Of a stretch of 64,000 nucleotides of DNA, positions 28,001 to 34,259 are shown one piece after another. Numbering within the stretch: position 1 is the first letter of the stretch; every line of letters starts with the position of its first letter. The notes below the pieces were generated by a model. It ran no database searches. It was given only the letters and a program-made list of their open reading frames with translations, and had not been told where the DNA came from. The DNA is from Nectonema munidae. Taxonomy: Eukaryota > Nematomorpha > Nectonematoida > Nectonematidae. The DNA lies in assembly GCA_030549495.1 (NCBI GenBank), contig JAUIRK010000931.1, forward strand, positions 558,001 to 622,000, in the 5' to 3' direction. The position numbers were made by a program, and so were the translations under genes.

Positions 28001-28813
28001 AATAAGATTTTTTTTAAAGAATTCATTACAAATCGCCAAAAAGTTAAGTGGTATTTCTACAATGACTTGAAAACTAGTGTGCTTGCATAACATTTCTAGA
28101 GCATTATTTAATTCTAGGAATGAATATCACGGTCAATTTTATAGATCCTTTATGAACCAGATTTAGTATTATAGAAAGAAGGATGGCAGAACTTTTGTTT
28201 CAACAATTTCCATATAGCCAATTCAAGATTTATCGACGAGAACAAAAAAGAGGTTTTCAAACTTTTTGTGTTTTAGAACCGTTAAAGAAGTCGAACATTG
28301 TTAATTGTTAAATAAAATATTTTTTATATCTTTTAAAATTAATTATTTTGTTAATTTTTTTAATGACAAGCTTTAAAATAAACTTTATATTAAGTATATT
28401 GATAAAAAAAATATATCTATTTGAATTGAAAAATCTTAAAAATTTTGATATGAATGCATAAGCATAACAAAGAAGATCAGTAGACGACAGTACACATATG
28501 CAAGACTGTTGAATAACAATCAGATAAATAACTAAAATGATTTCTCGTATCATTTTTTATTAATTATTATACTATAAATTAAATTAGTTTGATTTTTAAC
28601 CTCAGAATTATCCCTCTAGAATCTACATGGTTCCCGCTTAAGAATCGTCTCCATAATGGATTTTGAGATGAAAATTCTCAAGGAATCGAAAAATAATTTA
28701 TTTGTATGGTAGAACATAAGTGAATTAGGAAAAAAATAAAGAGACCTTTGAAATGCTAAGTTGACATCAAAGCTAAGCATTTTCCCATGATTCACGTAAA
28801 AAACAAAAATCAT
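780..28813 (-). CDS. RB1CC1: RB1CC1/FIP200-like autophagy scaffold (5' part of a split gene)
   Basis: Host gene on the minus strand, entered here as its overall span; exons are listed separately. RB1CC1 (FIP200) scaffolds the ULK1-ATG13-ATG101 complex that starts autophagy in the cytoplasm; it has an N-terminal ubiquitin-like fold, a long ATG17-like helical region, a coiled coil and a C-terminal Claw. Exons spell, in order, the ubiquitin-like start, the DTNPIFLFNK motif, the HLQQQGW motif, the LLEW helix, IKGLEDR and LPDLC...H...L, each alignable by eye to vertebrate RB1CC1. Splice phases agree at every junction proposed. About 775 codons are visible; the remaining coiled coil and Claw lie beyond position 1. 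Introns reach 6-7 kb and are full of transposons. Orthology is inferred from remembered family sequence, but the ordered motif match makes it strong. Confidence 0.85.
1539..1727 (-). CDS. RB1CC1: RB1CC1 probable exon 12: entry to the coiled coil
   Basis: 63 codons in phase 0 at both ends, acceptor CATCCTAAACAG|AAG, donor CATAGG|GTATGC. It reads KVSLEKFKSLTNFSKALNKM and continues with LQELQSLEDTVEFFLKEIKE, a strongly helical, charge-alternating peptide. Its place matches the vertebrate segment just before the long coiled coil (IKEDLCHFRTFVQKEQ...). Confidence 0.65.
2886..3055 (-). CDS. RB1CC1: RB1CC1 probable exon 11
   Basis: Acceptor CCCTTTTTTTAG|AT with a good pyrimidine tract, donor ATCAA|GTAAAA. 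It encodes ENKLSENLNQMPFQNNNS and SFFKLLNSLQQSSLFFLQNF, a helical peptide I cannot align to vertebrates. Phase 1 in, phase 0 out, joining cleanly to the next exon. Confidence 0.5.
3374..4222 (+). pseudogene. LINE reverse transcriptase fragment (RTE-like)
   Basis: Remnant of a non-LTR retrotransposon ORF2, antisense to the host gene and within an RB1CC1 intron. Visible in order: the fingers IPLYKGKG...NCPNYRTIKLL, a thumbward motif RKGVNERLVRASMALYKS, VGLHQGSILSPFLFNIILDE, the catalytic YADDIVL, and a thumb FCYLSEVLDKTGSVSNSVEH in a later frame. Motif A (usually F-x-D-x-x-A-F-D) is deleted just before position 3720, where the frame changes. A second frame change follows the YADD block near 4000, and there is an in-frame stop in the thumb. 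The type is common in crustaceans; RTE or a related clade is my best guess. An (ATT)n run follows at 4273. Confidence 0.85.
4273..4293. repeat. (ATT)n microsatellite
   Basis: About seven ATT units directly after the LINE fragment's tail; it may be the remains of that element's 3' simple-repeat end. Confidence 0.7.
4300..5449. other. AT-rich intron sequence, nothing recognised
   Basis: Lies within the RB1CC1-like gene between exons 10 and 11. No open frame, splice-bounded exon or transposon end that I can support. Confidence 0.4.
5450..5516 (-). CDS. RB1CC1: RB1CC1 tentative 67-base exon 10
   Basis: Would encode VPDCVDDPVLFCSNCPFFIS followed by YF, with donor ATTTTG|GTATGG. It starts in phase 0 and ends in phase 1, which is exactly what exon 9 and the next exon need. 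Against it: the acceptor AAAGAG|GTC has no pyrimidine tract and the peptide has no recognisable counterpart. Confidence 0.3.
6312..6565 (-). CDS. RB1CC1: RB1CC1 probable exon 9
   Basis: Open in one frame between acceptor CTATTTTAAG|AA and a strong donor TTTTAT|GTGAGT, in the phase required by exon 8. It begins RHFLNSLMTPFLHSLF, comparable with the vertebrate GKLFRKSFLRNRLF stretch, and DRFITDLEKLKSAF recalls LPDISLKDLQFLQS. Identity is low, so the assignment rests on order, strand, phase and splice signals. Confidence 0.6.
7290..8505 (-). pseudogene. FLYWCH-MULE transposase fossil
   Basis: Minus-strand remains of a MULE (Mutator-like) DNA transposon in the long intron between RB1CC1 exons 8 and 9. 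Read in coding order: a FLYWCH zinc finger at about 8500-8350 (FLFTKSFAKNRVHWRCHENK, then KLCRLTIVTEE), a linker ANTLRDVPEEVL and LPKQTALQQQLRGRT near 8250-8170, IVLKDTLCYDPSRIIAIGN near 8090-8030, then the transposase core LIDFEMATIKAFRQKFP with GCYFHLSHSVLRNV at 7840-7740, and the tail TTNSYEGYHNALQRFF below 7570. The D of LIDFE and the C-x2-H type motif of GCYFH are family hallmarks. The frame changes several times and at least one stop follows the finger, so it is dead. No terminal repeats were found. Confidence 0.85.
8510..10505. other. Intron sequence without recognised elements
   Basis: AT-rich sequence with a TATA-repeat patch near 9690-9760. The phrase AACAGCTTCCT occurs at about 9611 and 9767 about 156 bases apart, too short to define an element. 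No coding signal that I trust. Confidence 0.35.
10513..10675. mobile_element. GACTCC-rich miniature element copy
   Basis: Begins GGGTTGCGGAGTTGGAGTC and ends near CAACCCTTCGACTCCGTCCC, with GGAGTC words inside. It is a diverged member of the family whose intact copy is at 25335-25589. Confidence 0.55.
11060..11135 (+). mobile_element. 3' end of CAGGGGCG-type miniature hAT
   Basis: Ends GGATGTTCGCCCCTG, the same terminus as the copies at about 35114 and 56727. Pyrimidine tract TCTCCCTCCC precedes it. Confidence 0.5.
11266..11286. repeat. (GA)n microsatellite
   Basis: About ten GA units next to a palindromic ATCGATATATAG. Confidence 0.8.
11352..11638 (+). mobile_element. hAT transposase 3' end with terminal repeat
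   Basis: Encodes the C-terminal dimerisation block of a ZBED5/SCAND3-like hAT: ALKILILFSTTHLSESGFST then KKPKARNPLEIECDIRCALA, followed by a stop and an A/T-rich tail. The element appears to end with GTTTGGCAACCCCTG at 11638, a hAT-type terminus. The 5' part and the partner target duplication are missing. It sits in the intron between RB1CC1 exons 8 and 9 in reverse orientation to the gene. Confidence 0.75.
12212..12450 (-). CDS. RB1CC1: RB1CC1 exon 8: RW segment and following helix
   Basis: Acceptor AACTTTAAG|A gives Arg-Trp, as in the vertebrate LKWCCFVM position, followed by LIQTEKQISMVECKIFLQ and VKQIHDCALLYLRSIEDD, an amphipathic helix comparable to LERVKIVEALSTVPQMYCLA. The donor CACCTAG|GTCAG is acceptable but not strong, and the C-terminal third is poorly conserved. 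It ends in phase 1, compatible with exon 9. Confidence 0.75.
12886..13070 (-). CDS. RB1CC1: RB1CC1 exon 7: LPDLC segment
   Basis: Short exon found by reading on from exon 6. Acceptor TATGCTCTAG|GG, donor GATTTCG|GTAATT. It encodes GFFQNQIRASKENDLSILPD, then LCSSHKCQLLLMLKNYRTLR and NELCQNLHTRF, aligning almost residue by residue with vertebrate GFLANQKRAENLKDASVLPD, LCLSHANQLMIMLQNHRKLL and QELANNLHVRL. It ends in phase 2, and A from exon 8 completes Arg. Confidence 0.93.
13779..14006 (-). CDS. RB1CC1: RB1CC1 exon 6: IKGLEDR motif
   Basis: 76 codons in phase 0, acceptor AATCTTAG|AAC after a T-rich tract, donor TCTCAG|GTTTAT. Contains MREIKGLEDRFSTLENLLQE and LNQQIELSQ, matching vertebrate MKAIKGLEDRLYALDQMIAS and VNEQKELAQ. 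This is the core of the ATG17-like helical region. The open frame runs on past the donor, but the continuation does not resemble the family. Confidence 0.92.
14183..14347. repeat. Dispersed intronic repeat, copy 1
   Basis: About 165 bases nearly identical to 20286-20455 in the same orientation. It contains the palindrome GTCATATATGAC and the phrase CCAATCGTTTAACAAAC. No coding content. Confidence 0.85.
14413..14766 (-). CDS. RB1CC1: RB1CC1 exon 5: HLQQQGW motif to LLEW helix
   Basis: Longest exon, 118 codons, both ends in phase 0 (acceptor TTTGTTTAG|CAA, donor TCTGAG|GTTTTT). It carries VLDQHLQQQGWSACIANLQD, equivalent to vertebrate VHDEHLQHQGWAAIMANLED, then a helical stretch with LLSQIPFL (vertebrate VMAKIPLL), and ends HLLEWILSE, matching the SLLDWINVQ segment. 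The long low-complexity insert between these two blocks in vertebrates is missing, so the louse-like protein is shorter here. Confidence 0.92.
14832..14917 (-). CDS. RB1CC1: RB1CC1 exon 4: VSRSQLA segment
   Basis: Acceptor TTTTTACATAG|AT, donor GCACAA|GTAAAT. Translates to SSLKDQIEGSLSLAPSYTTL then VSRSQLAQ, alignable to vertebrate MMPAVFHTVASRTQLAL. The leading AT completes an Asp codon begun in exon 3. It is separated from exon 5 by a 65-base intron. Confidence 0.87.
15130..15240. mobile_element. GACTCC-rich element fragment
   Basis: CAACTCCGACTACGACTCCA and further GACTCCGACTCC words, as in the 25335-25589 family; ends undefined. Confidence 0.45.
15740..15803. mobile_element. GACTCC-rich element fragment
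   Basis: Several GACTCC words ending CTCCACAACCCAGG, close to the family terminus CTCCGCAACCCTG. Confidence 0.5.
16493..16756 (-). pseudogene. LINE ORF2 3' end (RTE-like)
   Basis: Encodes the extreme C-terminus typical of RTE-like LINEs: DGKMKRGSPKKAWNEVIHHD followed by VRSDAKERMKWRSCCRKL. The rest of ORF2 is absent, so this is a strongly 5'-truncated insertion in the sense of the host gene, located between RB1CC1 exons 3 and 4. Its upstream border meets the plus-strand transposase at 16735-16760. Confidence 0.75.
16735..16759. repeat. 25-base direct repeat, left copy
   Basis: CTCTTCTAAAAAAAGTGCTC then AAGAT, identical to 18687-18711. The two copies bracket the orphan transposase. Confidence 0.8.
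16760..18610 (+). pseudogene. Arthropod orphan transposase fossil (CFDTT/CRHH class)
   Basis: Several plus-strand blocks belong to one long transposase-like protein seen in many arthropod genomes: DLEDLFDIAHANAMNLITID near 16775, a Ser-rich linker, DRAASRVTFAKQFGQDIN, IGTPLIVHWDYELMLNLTGK, MCFDTTSVNTGDRNGVCIFI, FAFRHHILELVLESVY, then HLWYLSGVNVRLALFDDRLD and SEDFLEENDPSKWKTFYSYV. The D of CFDTT and the (C/F)RHH are probable catalytic or structural residues. I cannot give the superfamily with certainty; a hAT-like RNase H fold is likely. The frame is interrupted about six times, and no terminal repeats are evident. It lies in the intron between RB1CC1 exons 3 and 4. Confidence 0.75.
18611..18850 (+). 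other. Open reading frame next to the orphan transposase
   Basis: Codes for about 77 residues including NSSSSKKSAQDLVHDCFYSF and GVNLSASNHSSWEK. I do not recognise it. It contains the second copy of the 25-base direct repeat (18687-18711; first copy 16735-16759), so it may be a displaced piece of the same element. Confidence 0.35.
18687..18711. repeat. 25-base direct repeat, right copy
   Basis: Identical to 16735-16759 and in the same orientation. Confidence 0.8.
18997..19134. mobile_element. piggyBac-type miniature element with TTAA target sites
   Basis: TTAA at both ends (18997-19000 and 19131-19134), then terminal inverted repeats CCCATTAAGT and ACTTAATGGG. Inside is a perfect palindrome TGTTCCCAAATGGGAACA near 19099. 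The 130-base body has no coding. It lies about 120 bases beyond exon 3 in the direction of transcription. TTAA duplication and CCC... termini are piggyBac hallmarks. Confidence 0.85.
19253..19337 (-). CDS. RB1CC1: RB1CC1 exon 3: DTNPIFLFNK motif
   Basis: Acceptor CTTTTCAG|GAT, donor CTTG|GTAAAT. The first ten residues DTNPIFLFNK are identical to the vertebrate protein. The following QDIECSQEN...YKENDFL is less conserved. The 85-base exon ends in phase 1, which suits the next acceptor. Confidence 0.9.
20286..20455. repeat. Dispersed intronic repeat, copy 2
   Basis: Counterpart of 14183-14347, roughly 90 percent identical by eye; located between RB1CC1 exons 2 and 3. Confidence 0.85.
21230..21720 (+). 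pseudogene. piggyBac transposase fossil
   Basis: Plus-strand fragments of a PGBD-type DDE transposase in two or more frames: LTVDEQPYPFKGYNTQG around 21304-21350 (catalytic D region), KPAKYETKSFWLCDAENGY around 21370-21425, NAILYSGKE, then LEKGLT and KKKREIPDML near 21590-21640. The order and spacing match piggyBac. It is broken by at least two frame changes and has lost both ends. The gene-sense strand of RB1CC1 is opposite. Confidence 0.8.
22059..22188 (-). CDS. RB1CC1: RB1CC1 exon 2: rest of ubiquitin-like domain
   Basis: Encodes IHALKKAISLQHDIP and VLLISGGEFLDDL...CSYSCGT, matching the vertebrate segment ADLKHAIQSKYKIAIQ and VLVVNGGECM...CTYSAGT. Acceptor TCGTTTTAG|C, donor GGAACG|GTATTA. 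With the two bases carried from exon 1 the length gives whole codons, so it ends in phase 0. Confidence 0.88.
23014..23095. mobile_element. Half copy of the TTAA miniature element
   Basis: Starts TTAACCCATTTACGGCCAAT, continues with TGTTCCTATTTTGGAACA and CATCTTCGTCTGCTTTTTCA, the reverse complement of the inner part of 18997-19134. The other end is missing. Confidence 0.65.
24804..24945 (+). mobile_element. pogo/Tigger-like terminus with ATATCTCGA repeats
   Basis: After a TA, CAGTGAAACTTCGATACCTC resembles Tigger/pogo terminal repeats. Four copies of a GATATCTCGAA-like word follow between about 24830 and 24935. No partner end was found and no coding lies directly inside. Confidence 0.5.
25327..25597. 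mobile_element. Intact GACTCC-family miniature hAT
   Basis: Terminal inverted repeats CAGGGCTTCGGAG (25335) and CTCCGAAGCCCTG (to 25589), flanked by 8-base duplications CCCTCTGG and CCCGCTGG that differ at one base. The body is 255 bases with words such as GACTCCGGCTCCGTCTCC and no coding. Eight-base duplication and CAG...CTG ends place it in hAT. It defines the family scattered at 10.5, 15.2, 15.8, 29.1, 32.9 and 52.7 kb. Confidence 0.85.
25598..28745. other. Intron 1 remainder, no recognised gene
   Basis: Part of the 6.5-kb first intron of the RB1CC1-like gene. It contains an 18-base C run at 26339-26356 and open frames at 26652-26927 (minus) and 27848-28090 (plus) that I do not recognise and that lack splice or family support. 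Confidence 0.35.
26339..26356. repeat. C18 homopolymer
   Basis: Uninterrupted run of cytosines, flanked by GACAGCCT and TCCATCCAGATG. Confidence 0.9.
28746..28813 (-). CDS. RB1CC1: RB1CC1 exon 1: start of ubiquitin-like domain
   Basis: The ATG at 28813-28811 opens MIFVFYVNHGKMLSFDVN, matching the vertebrate start MKLYVFLVNTGTTLTFDTE in spacing and hydrophobic pattern. The exon ends at CAAAG|GTCTCT in phase 2; AG plus the first C of the next exon gives Ser. A CTAG about 33 bases upstream could be the acceptor of a coding exon 1 preceded by a 5' untranslated exon, which I cannot place. Confidence 0.8.
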
Positions 28814-29009
28814 CGAGAAAAGTAGAGGAGAATTTTTCGATTCTAGAAATAATAATAAAAATTACAAAGCAGAACGAGTATAAAATACTCTTTAACCTTA
28901 TAAGGAGTATTATTTTATCTATTTATAATAATCTAATTTCTCACAGATCTGTTCATCGGGAGTTCAGAAGTTTATTTTTCCTTCAATCTTTGTTACTATT
29001 TTTATAAGT

Positions 29010-29272
29010 TAGGGGGAAAATTCCGAACTCAGATTACGACTCCAAGTACTTACAAAATTCCGATTCCAACGCAAAATTATTTAAAACAAAATGTTACATA
29101 CGAATTCGACGAAAAAAGGCCAATCCATATACTTACAAAAAATAAGCCTATTTTTTCATTATTTAAATTACTTAAAAAATTCGGACTCGTATATTTTATT
29201 AGATACCGAAGCCAATTCCTGTTCGTTTAAAACCTCCGAATCCTGCGAATGCCGACTTCAACTCCGCAACCC
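29010..29272. mobile_element. GACTCC-family element upstream of RB1CC1
   Basis: Repeats of ATTCCGA and GACTCC words, ending at CAACTCCGCAACCCTG, the family terminus. It lies 200-460 bases upstream of the RB1CC1 start codon, where promoter sequence would be expected. Confidence 0.6.
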
Positions 29273-29339
29273 TGATTTCTACGACTTTCAAAATATATTT
29301 AATTAAATCTACTATATATTACGCATATATACGTTCATA

Positions 29340-29490
29340 ACAATAAGTCAGACCCTTGGCAGACCATCTTCCAAACGAAAAAAAAGTTCAGAAGCATACC
29401 AGAGAGTGCCGGGGACCCCAAACCTCCCCGTTCCCCGCGGAGAGACATACTCCCCGTTCCCTTCGGGGTAAAGATGGTAATGGTAAGAAA
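29340..29490. repeat. GC-rich block with paired CCCCGTTCCC motifs
   Basis: Contains CCCCGTTCCCCGCGG and CCCCGTTCCCTTCGGGG within 40 bases, an island of GC in AT-rich DNA. Subterminal repeats of this kind occur in some hAT elements, and the next hAT transposase starts at 29780, so it may be that element's 5' end. No terminal repeat confirmed. Confidence 0.4.
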
Positions 29491-29779
29491 TCGGGGTAAC
29501 CATTTTTAAAATTAGTGAACTATTTAAATTTTTTATAAATATATTCACCTTGAACTTTAATTGGAGTTCATTATGTTATTTGTAATTGTTTCAACTTGTT
29601 TCCTATTTTTGAGGAAAATGTTACAGATAAAAATATTGATAGCAAAAAAGCTACAAGCAATGTTCTATTGTTTTATATGTCGCGAAAATTCTTCTTTAGT
29701 ATGTATATGATTGCTATATTTACTGTTGTATTTTTTTTTTATTTTTTGATTTTAAAGAAATTTAAACTTTTATTCCTCA

Positions 29780-31530
29780 ATGGCTCAAGCAAGAAATAAA
29801 ATTTGGCTTTTTTTCGAAAAAATTGTCTCGGAACAAGCAAGATGTACAGTTTGCAAAAATATTTTACAAAAAGCCTGCAAGACCACTTGAAAAGACATCC
29901 AGCATCCTATTTGGAACTCGAGAAGGAAAAATTCACAAAGCGAACTTTCAAATGTTTGAACGAACCAACCACCAGTAAACAAGCAACTATTGAAAGTTTA
30001 AAAAACAAAAAAATCAAATATGCGCAGGACAGTAAAAAGCAGAAGGATTTTGATGACGCAATGATTGATTTTTTCGCGAGAACTTTAATTCCTTTTAGAA
30101 ATGCGGAAAGTGAAGAATTTCTTAAACTTTTCAATTTGGCAAATTCAAAGTTGACAATCAAAAATCCATCAACATACTCGAGAAAAATGTCCGAGAAAGT
30201 AATCCTGATCAAAGAAAAAATGAACAATTTTTTGGTAAACAAAAAAGAATCATGTCAAAGCTTAGCCTTCACGACTGATATCTGGACATCACGGACACTT
30301 GACAGCTACATTTCACTAACCTGTCATCTGATCGATTCAGATTTTTTTTGAAAAGATTCACATTGGCTGTTAAACACCTCGATGAAGAACACACTGGTGA
30401 AAACATAGAGTTTGAACTGAACAATTTATTAACGAATTTCAAGTTTTCAAAGTATATACCCTGGTTTTGCGTGACAGACAATGCAAGAAATTTGAAGCTT
30501 GCCATCAATCGCTCTGAGAAGTTAACCCAATACTGTTGTAACATTCATACACAGCAACTTGTTATAGGAGATTCGCTCAAAAACATTCCGGTAATCAAGG
30601 AAATCGTTAATAAAGCAAAAAATCTAGCAAAGCTAACAAACAAATCTCAAAAGTCGAGAAGATTGCTTGAAAACATGTGCAATTTGAAAAAAAATTGATT
30701 TTTTAACAACCAAGAACCCAAATGATACCAGATGAAATTCAACACTCCCAAATTTAAATTCCATTTTTCGTTTGAAAGACGCTATTGAAGCTCTAGCTGA
30801 TGAATTCGCCGATTTTGAGAAAAGTTGGCCGGACAAATCTGAATGGAAAGTCATGGAAGGACTGATAAAAGTAAATCAAATTTTTTATATTTGTATATAT
30901 GAAGTCTTAGGCAAAAATAATTTTTTATTTTCTGGATACTTGAACCTTTTCAGTTGACGACAAATGTATTGGAAACTGAAACTACTCCAACTATCAATTT
31001 AGTGGTAGAAAAACTGTTTTGTCTTGATCAACACCTGTTATATTTCCTAAATGATAAAAATAAAGTCGCAAGCTATCTTGATCCTAGACTGAAGGGTGTT
31101 GATCTGAAACATTTTGGTGTTTTCGACAGTCTCAAACAGGAAATAAAAAAAATTTCAATAGTGCGTCACCAAAAATTGATGTGAATCCACCAGCAAAAAA
31201 ATCTTCTAGTCGAAGAAAAGGAGTTATCACCCACAGACAAATTGAAACTATCCTATAGTGATAAAATCATTGACCAAGAAGTTAGCGAAGTATCGAATGA
31301 AATGATTCTTTTTGAGAAAATGGAATGAAGATATTTTGAGTTGGTGGTCAAAGAAGAAAGAATGCATGCCACTACTGAGTTCCTTGGCCAAAAAATATTT
31401 GAATATTCCAGCGAGCAACGCCCAATCAGAAAGATTATTCAGCTGTGGTTTTCGCTATAACTGAAATTTGCTATATCCGAAAAGCATGAGCATGTGAAAA
31501 TTTTATTCAATAAAATAGGTACATTCGTTT
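29780..31530 (+). pseudogene. BED-type hAT transposase with an intron
   Basis: Starts MAQARNKIWLFFEKIV with the BED finger Cys pair (CTVC), then a frame change into LQDHLKRHPASYLELEKEKF. A long block follows with SLAFTTDIWTSRTLDSYISL (catalytic D region), IPWFCVTDNARNLKLAIN (second D), and CCNIHTQQLV. A GT-AG intron of 83 bases (30871-30953) joins EGLIK to LTTNVLETETTPT in frame. The tail has LSWWSKKKECMPLLSSLAKK and NIPASNAQSERLFSCG, the hAT dimerisation region. Four or more frame changes and stops make it non-functional. No TIRs found. Confidence 0.85.
30871..30953 (+). other. Spliceosomal intron inside the hAT transposase
   Basis: Begins GTAAATC, ends CCTTTTCAG after a T-rich stretch; removing it keeps the frame between ATAAAA and TTGACG. 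Confidence 0.7.
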
Positions 31531-32109
31531 TTTTTTTGTAAAAAAAAGCCTCAATACAAGTTTGTTTCTCTTTTTTATATTTTGTTTCGAAATTGGTACA
31601 AAAACATATCATCAATTTTATTTTGTTAGCAAAATATATAATTTTCTTTTCTTTTATAAGCTATAACATTTTTACTTCAATTTTGGTGATTAATTTTTCT
31701 GCTCGTTTCGTTACATTCATCGAGGTCATTTTAATCCTTGTTAAAAACACTATCGTCTTCAAAATTATCAAAATGATAATTTTTAACATCGAAGGTTTAA
31801 AAGATTATCAATAGACATCATAATGATTTCAAAGTCTATAATACTCTATACTAATCAATTAGGTTAAATTTTTACCAATTGACTAAAAAGCTAAGATGAT
31901 TTCAACAAAAAATAGCAAAATCTTTCATATTTTCTTCAACTCTATAAATGTCTAAGAATTTTTGCATTAATCTTTTTGCGATAATCTAACTACTCATAAT
32001 AATATTCTTATCTTATTCTTCCATGTTAGAATGAAATTTCGTTATAAAGAAAAGTTTCTATGTTTTGAAGGGAACGATAAAATTTCCGTTTAAAGTGGAA
32101 TTAACCAAA

Positions 32110-32835
32110 TTAGTTATTTCCTCCCATTTGAAATTCAACAAGTGTTCACGGTCGTTATAGAGATTGTCAACCATATGCGAAAGAGAGCTACTACCTCAAG
32201 AGTTTTTAAACTGCTTTGTAAGGAAATGGGCGCTGACTTCTCTGTTCTTATTTTTCACACGGAGGTACGATGGCTTTCATGTAGTAAGGTTCTGAATAGA
32301 GTAAAACTTCGAGAACAAATAACAAAATTGTTGGAGCAAAGTCGCACCCCAAAATGGTTTTCTATTTTATGAGAAAAGTTTAGGATAGTGACACTTTGTT
32401 TTTTCCTCAGATGACAACTATCCTGGATTCCCTGCCATAAACAAAATGCAGTTTCCGTAAAAAGATTTCATCTCATTGTGTGGCAGTGAATAAAGCCATC
32501 GAAAGCTATTTCCCGCGATTAAATGGCCGCTGTATTGTCATATGCATTTACAGACCGTTATTATTGAACGAGAATATAACTTCCTCAAATTCGTCAAGAT
32601 ACTCAGATGAAGGTTAATTTTTCTAAACCAGATCTTCCAACATTTTGGGACAAACCGAATAATGAGTATCATATTCTTTCAATGCGTGCACTGACTCTCT
32701 TGATCCAGTCTCCTTTAACAGTTTCTTATAACCCCGGCCACCTTAAAATCAGTTTAGCCACATACTCATGGAGTCTGGCTACGGGGTTGCTTGTAACACT
32801 ACCGAGTATGACCTTAACTAGCTCACACGTTTAAA
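32110..32835 (+). pseudogene. ZBED5-like hAT transposase fragment
   Basis: First block: [51 protein letters not shown], which is the R-W-L-S(x)GKVL signature of ZBED5/SCAND3-like hATs. Second block after several interruptions: DLPTFWDKPNNEYHILSMRA followed by LTLLIQ. The N-terminal half and the last dimerisation motif are missing or scrambled. Confidence 0.8.
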
Positions 32836-32849
32836 CAAATAAGAGAACG

Positions 32850-33075
32850 AGGGATGGGAGTCAGAATCGGAGTCGGTTATTTTTAAATATTAAAAAAATT
32901 TTTTTTAGGTATTTTAAATAAAGAAAAAAAAGTTTAATTTTTTTTCTTGTTTAATTTTTGGGAAAATGGAGTGACCATTCTTTAGTCGAAGTCGGAAGCA
33001 AAGAGTTGGCGTTGAATTTAGTTTTTAAGTATTTGAAGTAGGAGTGAATTTTTTTAAGTAATTGGAGTCCAGTTA
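32850..33075. mobile_element. GACTCC-family element
   Basis: Starts GGATGGGAGTCAGAATCGGAG, has GAAGTCGGAAGC and ends around TTGGAGTCCAGTTAGG. Diverged; ends uncertain. Confidence 0.5.
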
Positions 33076-33079
33076 GGAT

Positions 33080-34085
33080 ATTTTCCCTTAGATTGCCCAA
33101 AGCTGAAGAGAACACATTTATAAAAAAAGTTCATGCTATAATAGGATTTTCTAAAAATAAATACTTTAAGGCTAAATAACTAGTCTATTATTTTTCGTGT
33201 TTGGGAGGCAGTGATGTTAAATGTGTGATATAAAGCTAAGCAAATGCGTATGCATATATAATTAGCATTATCAAAATAGAAAAATGGGCACGGTTGTAAA
33301 AACATAAAGATATTGAAAAAGAAAATAGCCAAGAAATTCTAATTTGGCATTATAAAAAAGAAAATTAGATAATGCTGAGATTCATGAAAACTACGACCAT
33401 GTTTAGGCTTCAAGTATGTGGGAATTAAAAATCAAAGTCTTAACAAGTTATTTATCTTGATCAGAATTTTGGATTGACCAATTTAGTATGAATTTAGGTT
33501 ATGGTCACTCATGACACTTTTTAGGTACCACGCCCCTTACCTTCTCTGAAGTCAAAATCTTTTGAAATTATCTTCCTATCGAAAAATTAGAAAAAATGTA
33601 GACCTAATTAAAACTATGCATGAGAACTTCTAATGAGAGTATTGCCATTGGAAAACTGCCTAATAAGAAAATTGTAGTCGAAAACATTTAAACAGGAAAA
33701 ACAAATATCCTAATGTTTTTGAAATATAGCTAAAAAATACTGTAAAGCAAGAAATTTTAGCGAGGAATTTAATTTCTTGAAATTAGCGAAAACAAAAATT
33801 CCGCATAATTTTTCCAGAGTTTCTATACCTGTGATTCATGTGATTCAAAAAAGTAATTTTGAATTCTCTCAATTCTACATCTTTTTTTATATTATTTAAA
33901 TATAAAAAAATTTAAATATTAAAAATTTTTAATCAGCGGCCTTAATGCCTTTTTGAATATTTCCCTTTAAAAAAAAACTTTCTATATTGAAAATATGAAA
34001 ATATATTGTCTATTCTATTTAAATTTGTAACGATTTTGTCTTAAAGATGTCACGAAGTGTTCTTTTTCTTTATAATTGTATGAAT
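33080..34085. other. AT-rich spacer, nothing recognised
   Basis: No open frame of note, no terminal repeats and no match to other parts of the window that I could see. Confidence 0.35.
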
Positions 34086-34094
34086 AAATCTTTC

Positions 34095-34190
34095 TTTCCT
34101 TCTATTTAAAAGATTTGTTCGGCTTGTGAGTACACTTTCCATATTACTTTTATTGTAGAGTCGTTTCTCCCTTGCGGTTGTTCTGATGCT
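34095..34190 (+). mobile_element. Fragment of CAGGGGCG-type miniature element
   Basis: TTTAAAAGATTTGTTCGGCT followed by TGTGAGTACACTTTCCATAT, as at 35390 and 63780. The matching right half lies at 35014-35114, beyond the hAT fragment. Confidence 0.5.
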
Positions 34191-34259
34191 AAGAGTTCCG
34201 CAAAACAAAAATTTGTCTACCATATGTTTGTCCTATACACATTGTACGTACATGCAAGG

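Noticed and set aside
27848-28090. 80-codon open frame in the first RB1CC1 intron
   Set aside because: No recognisable domain, no splice context and composition like its surroundings; left unassigned.
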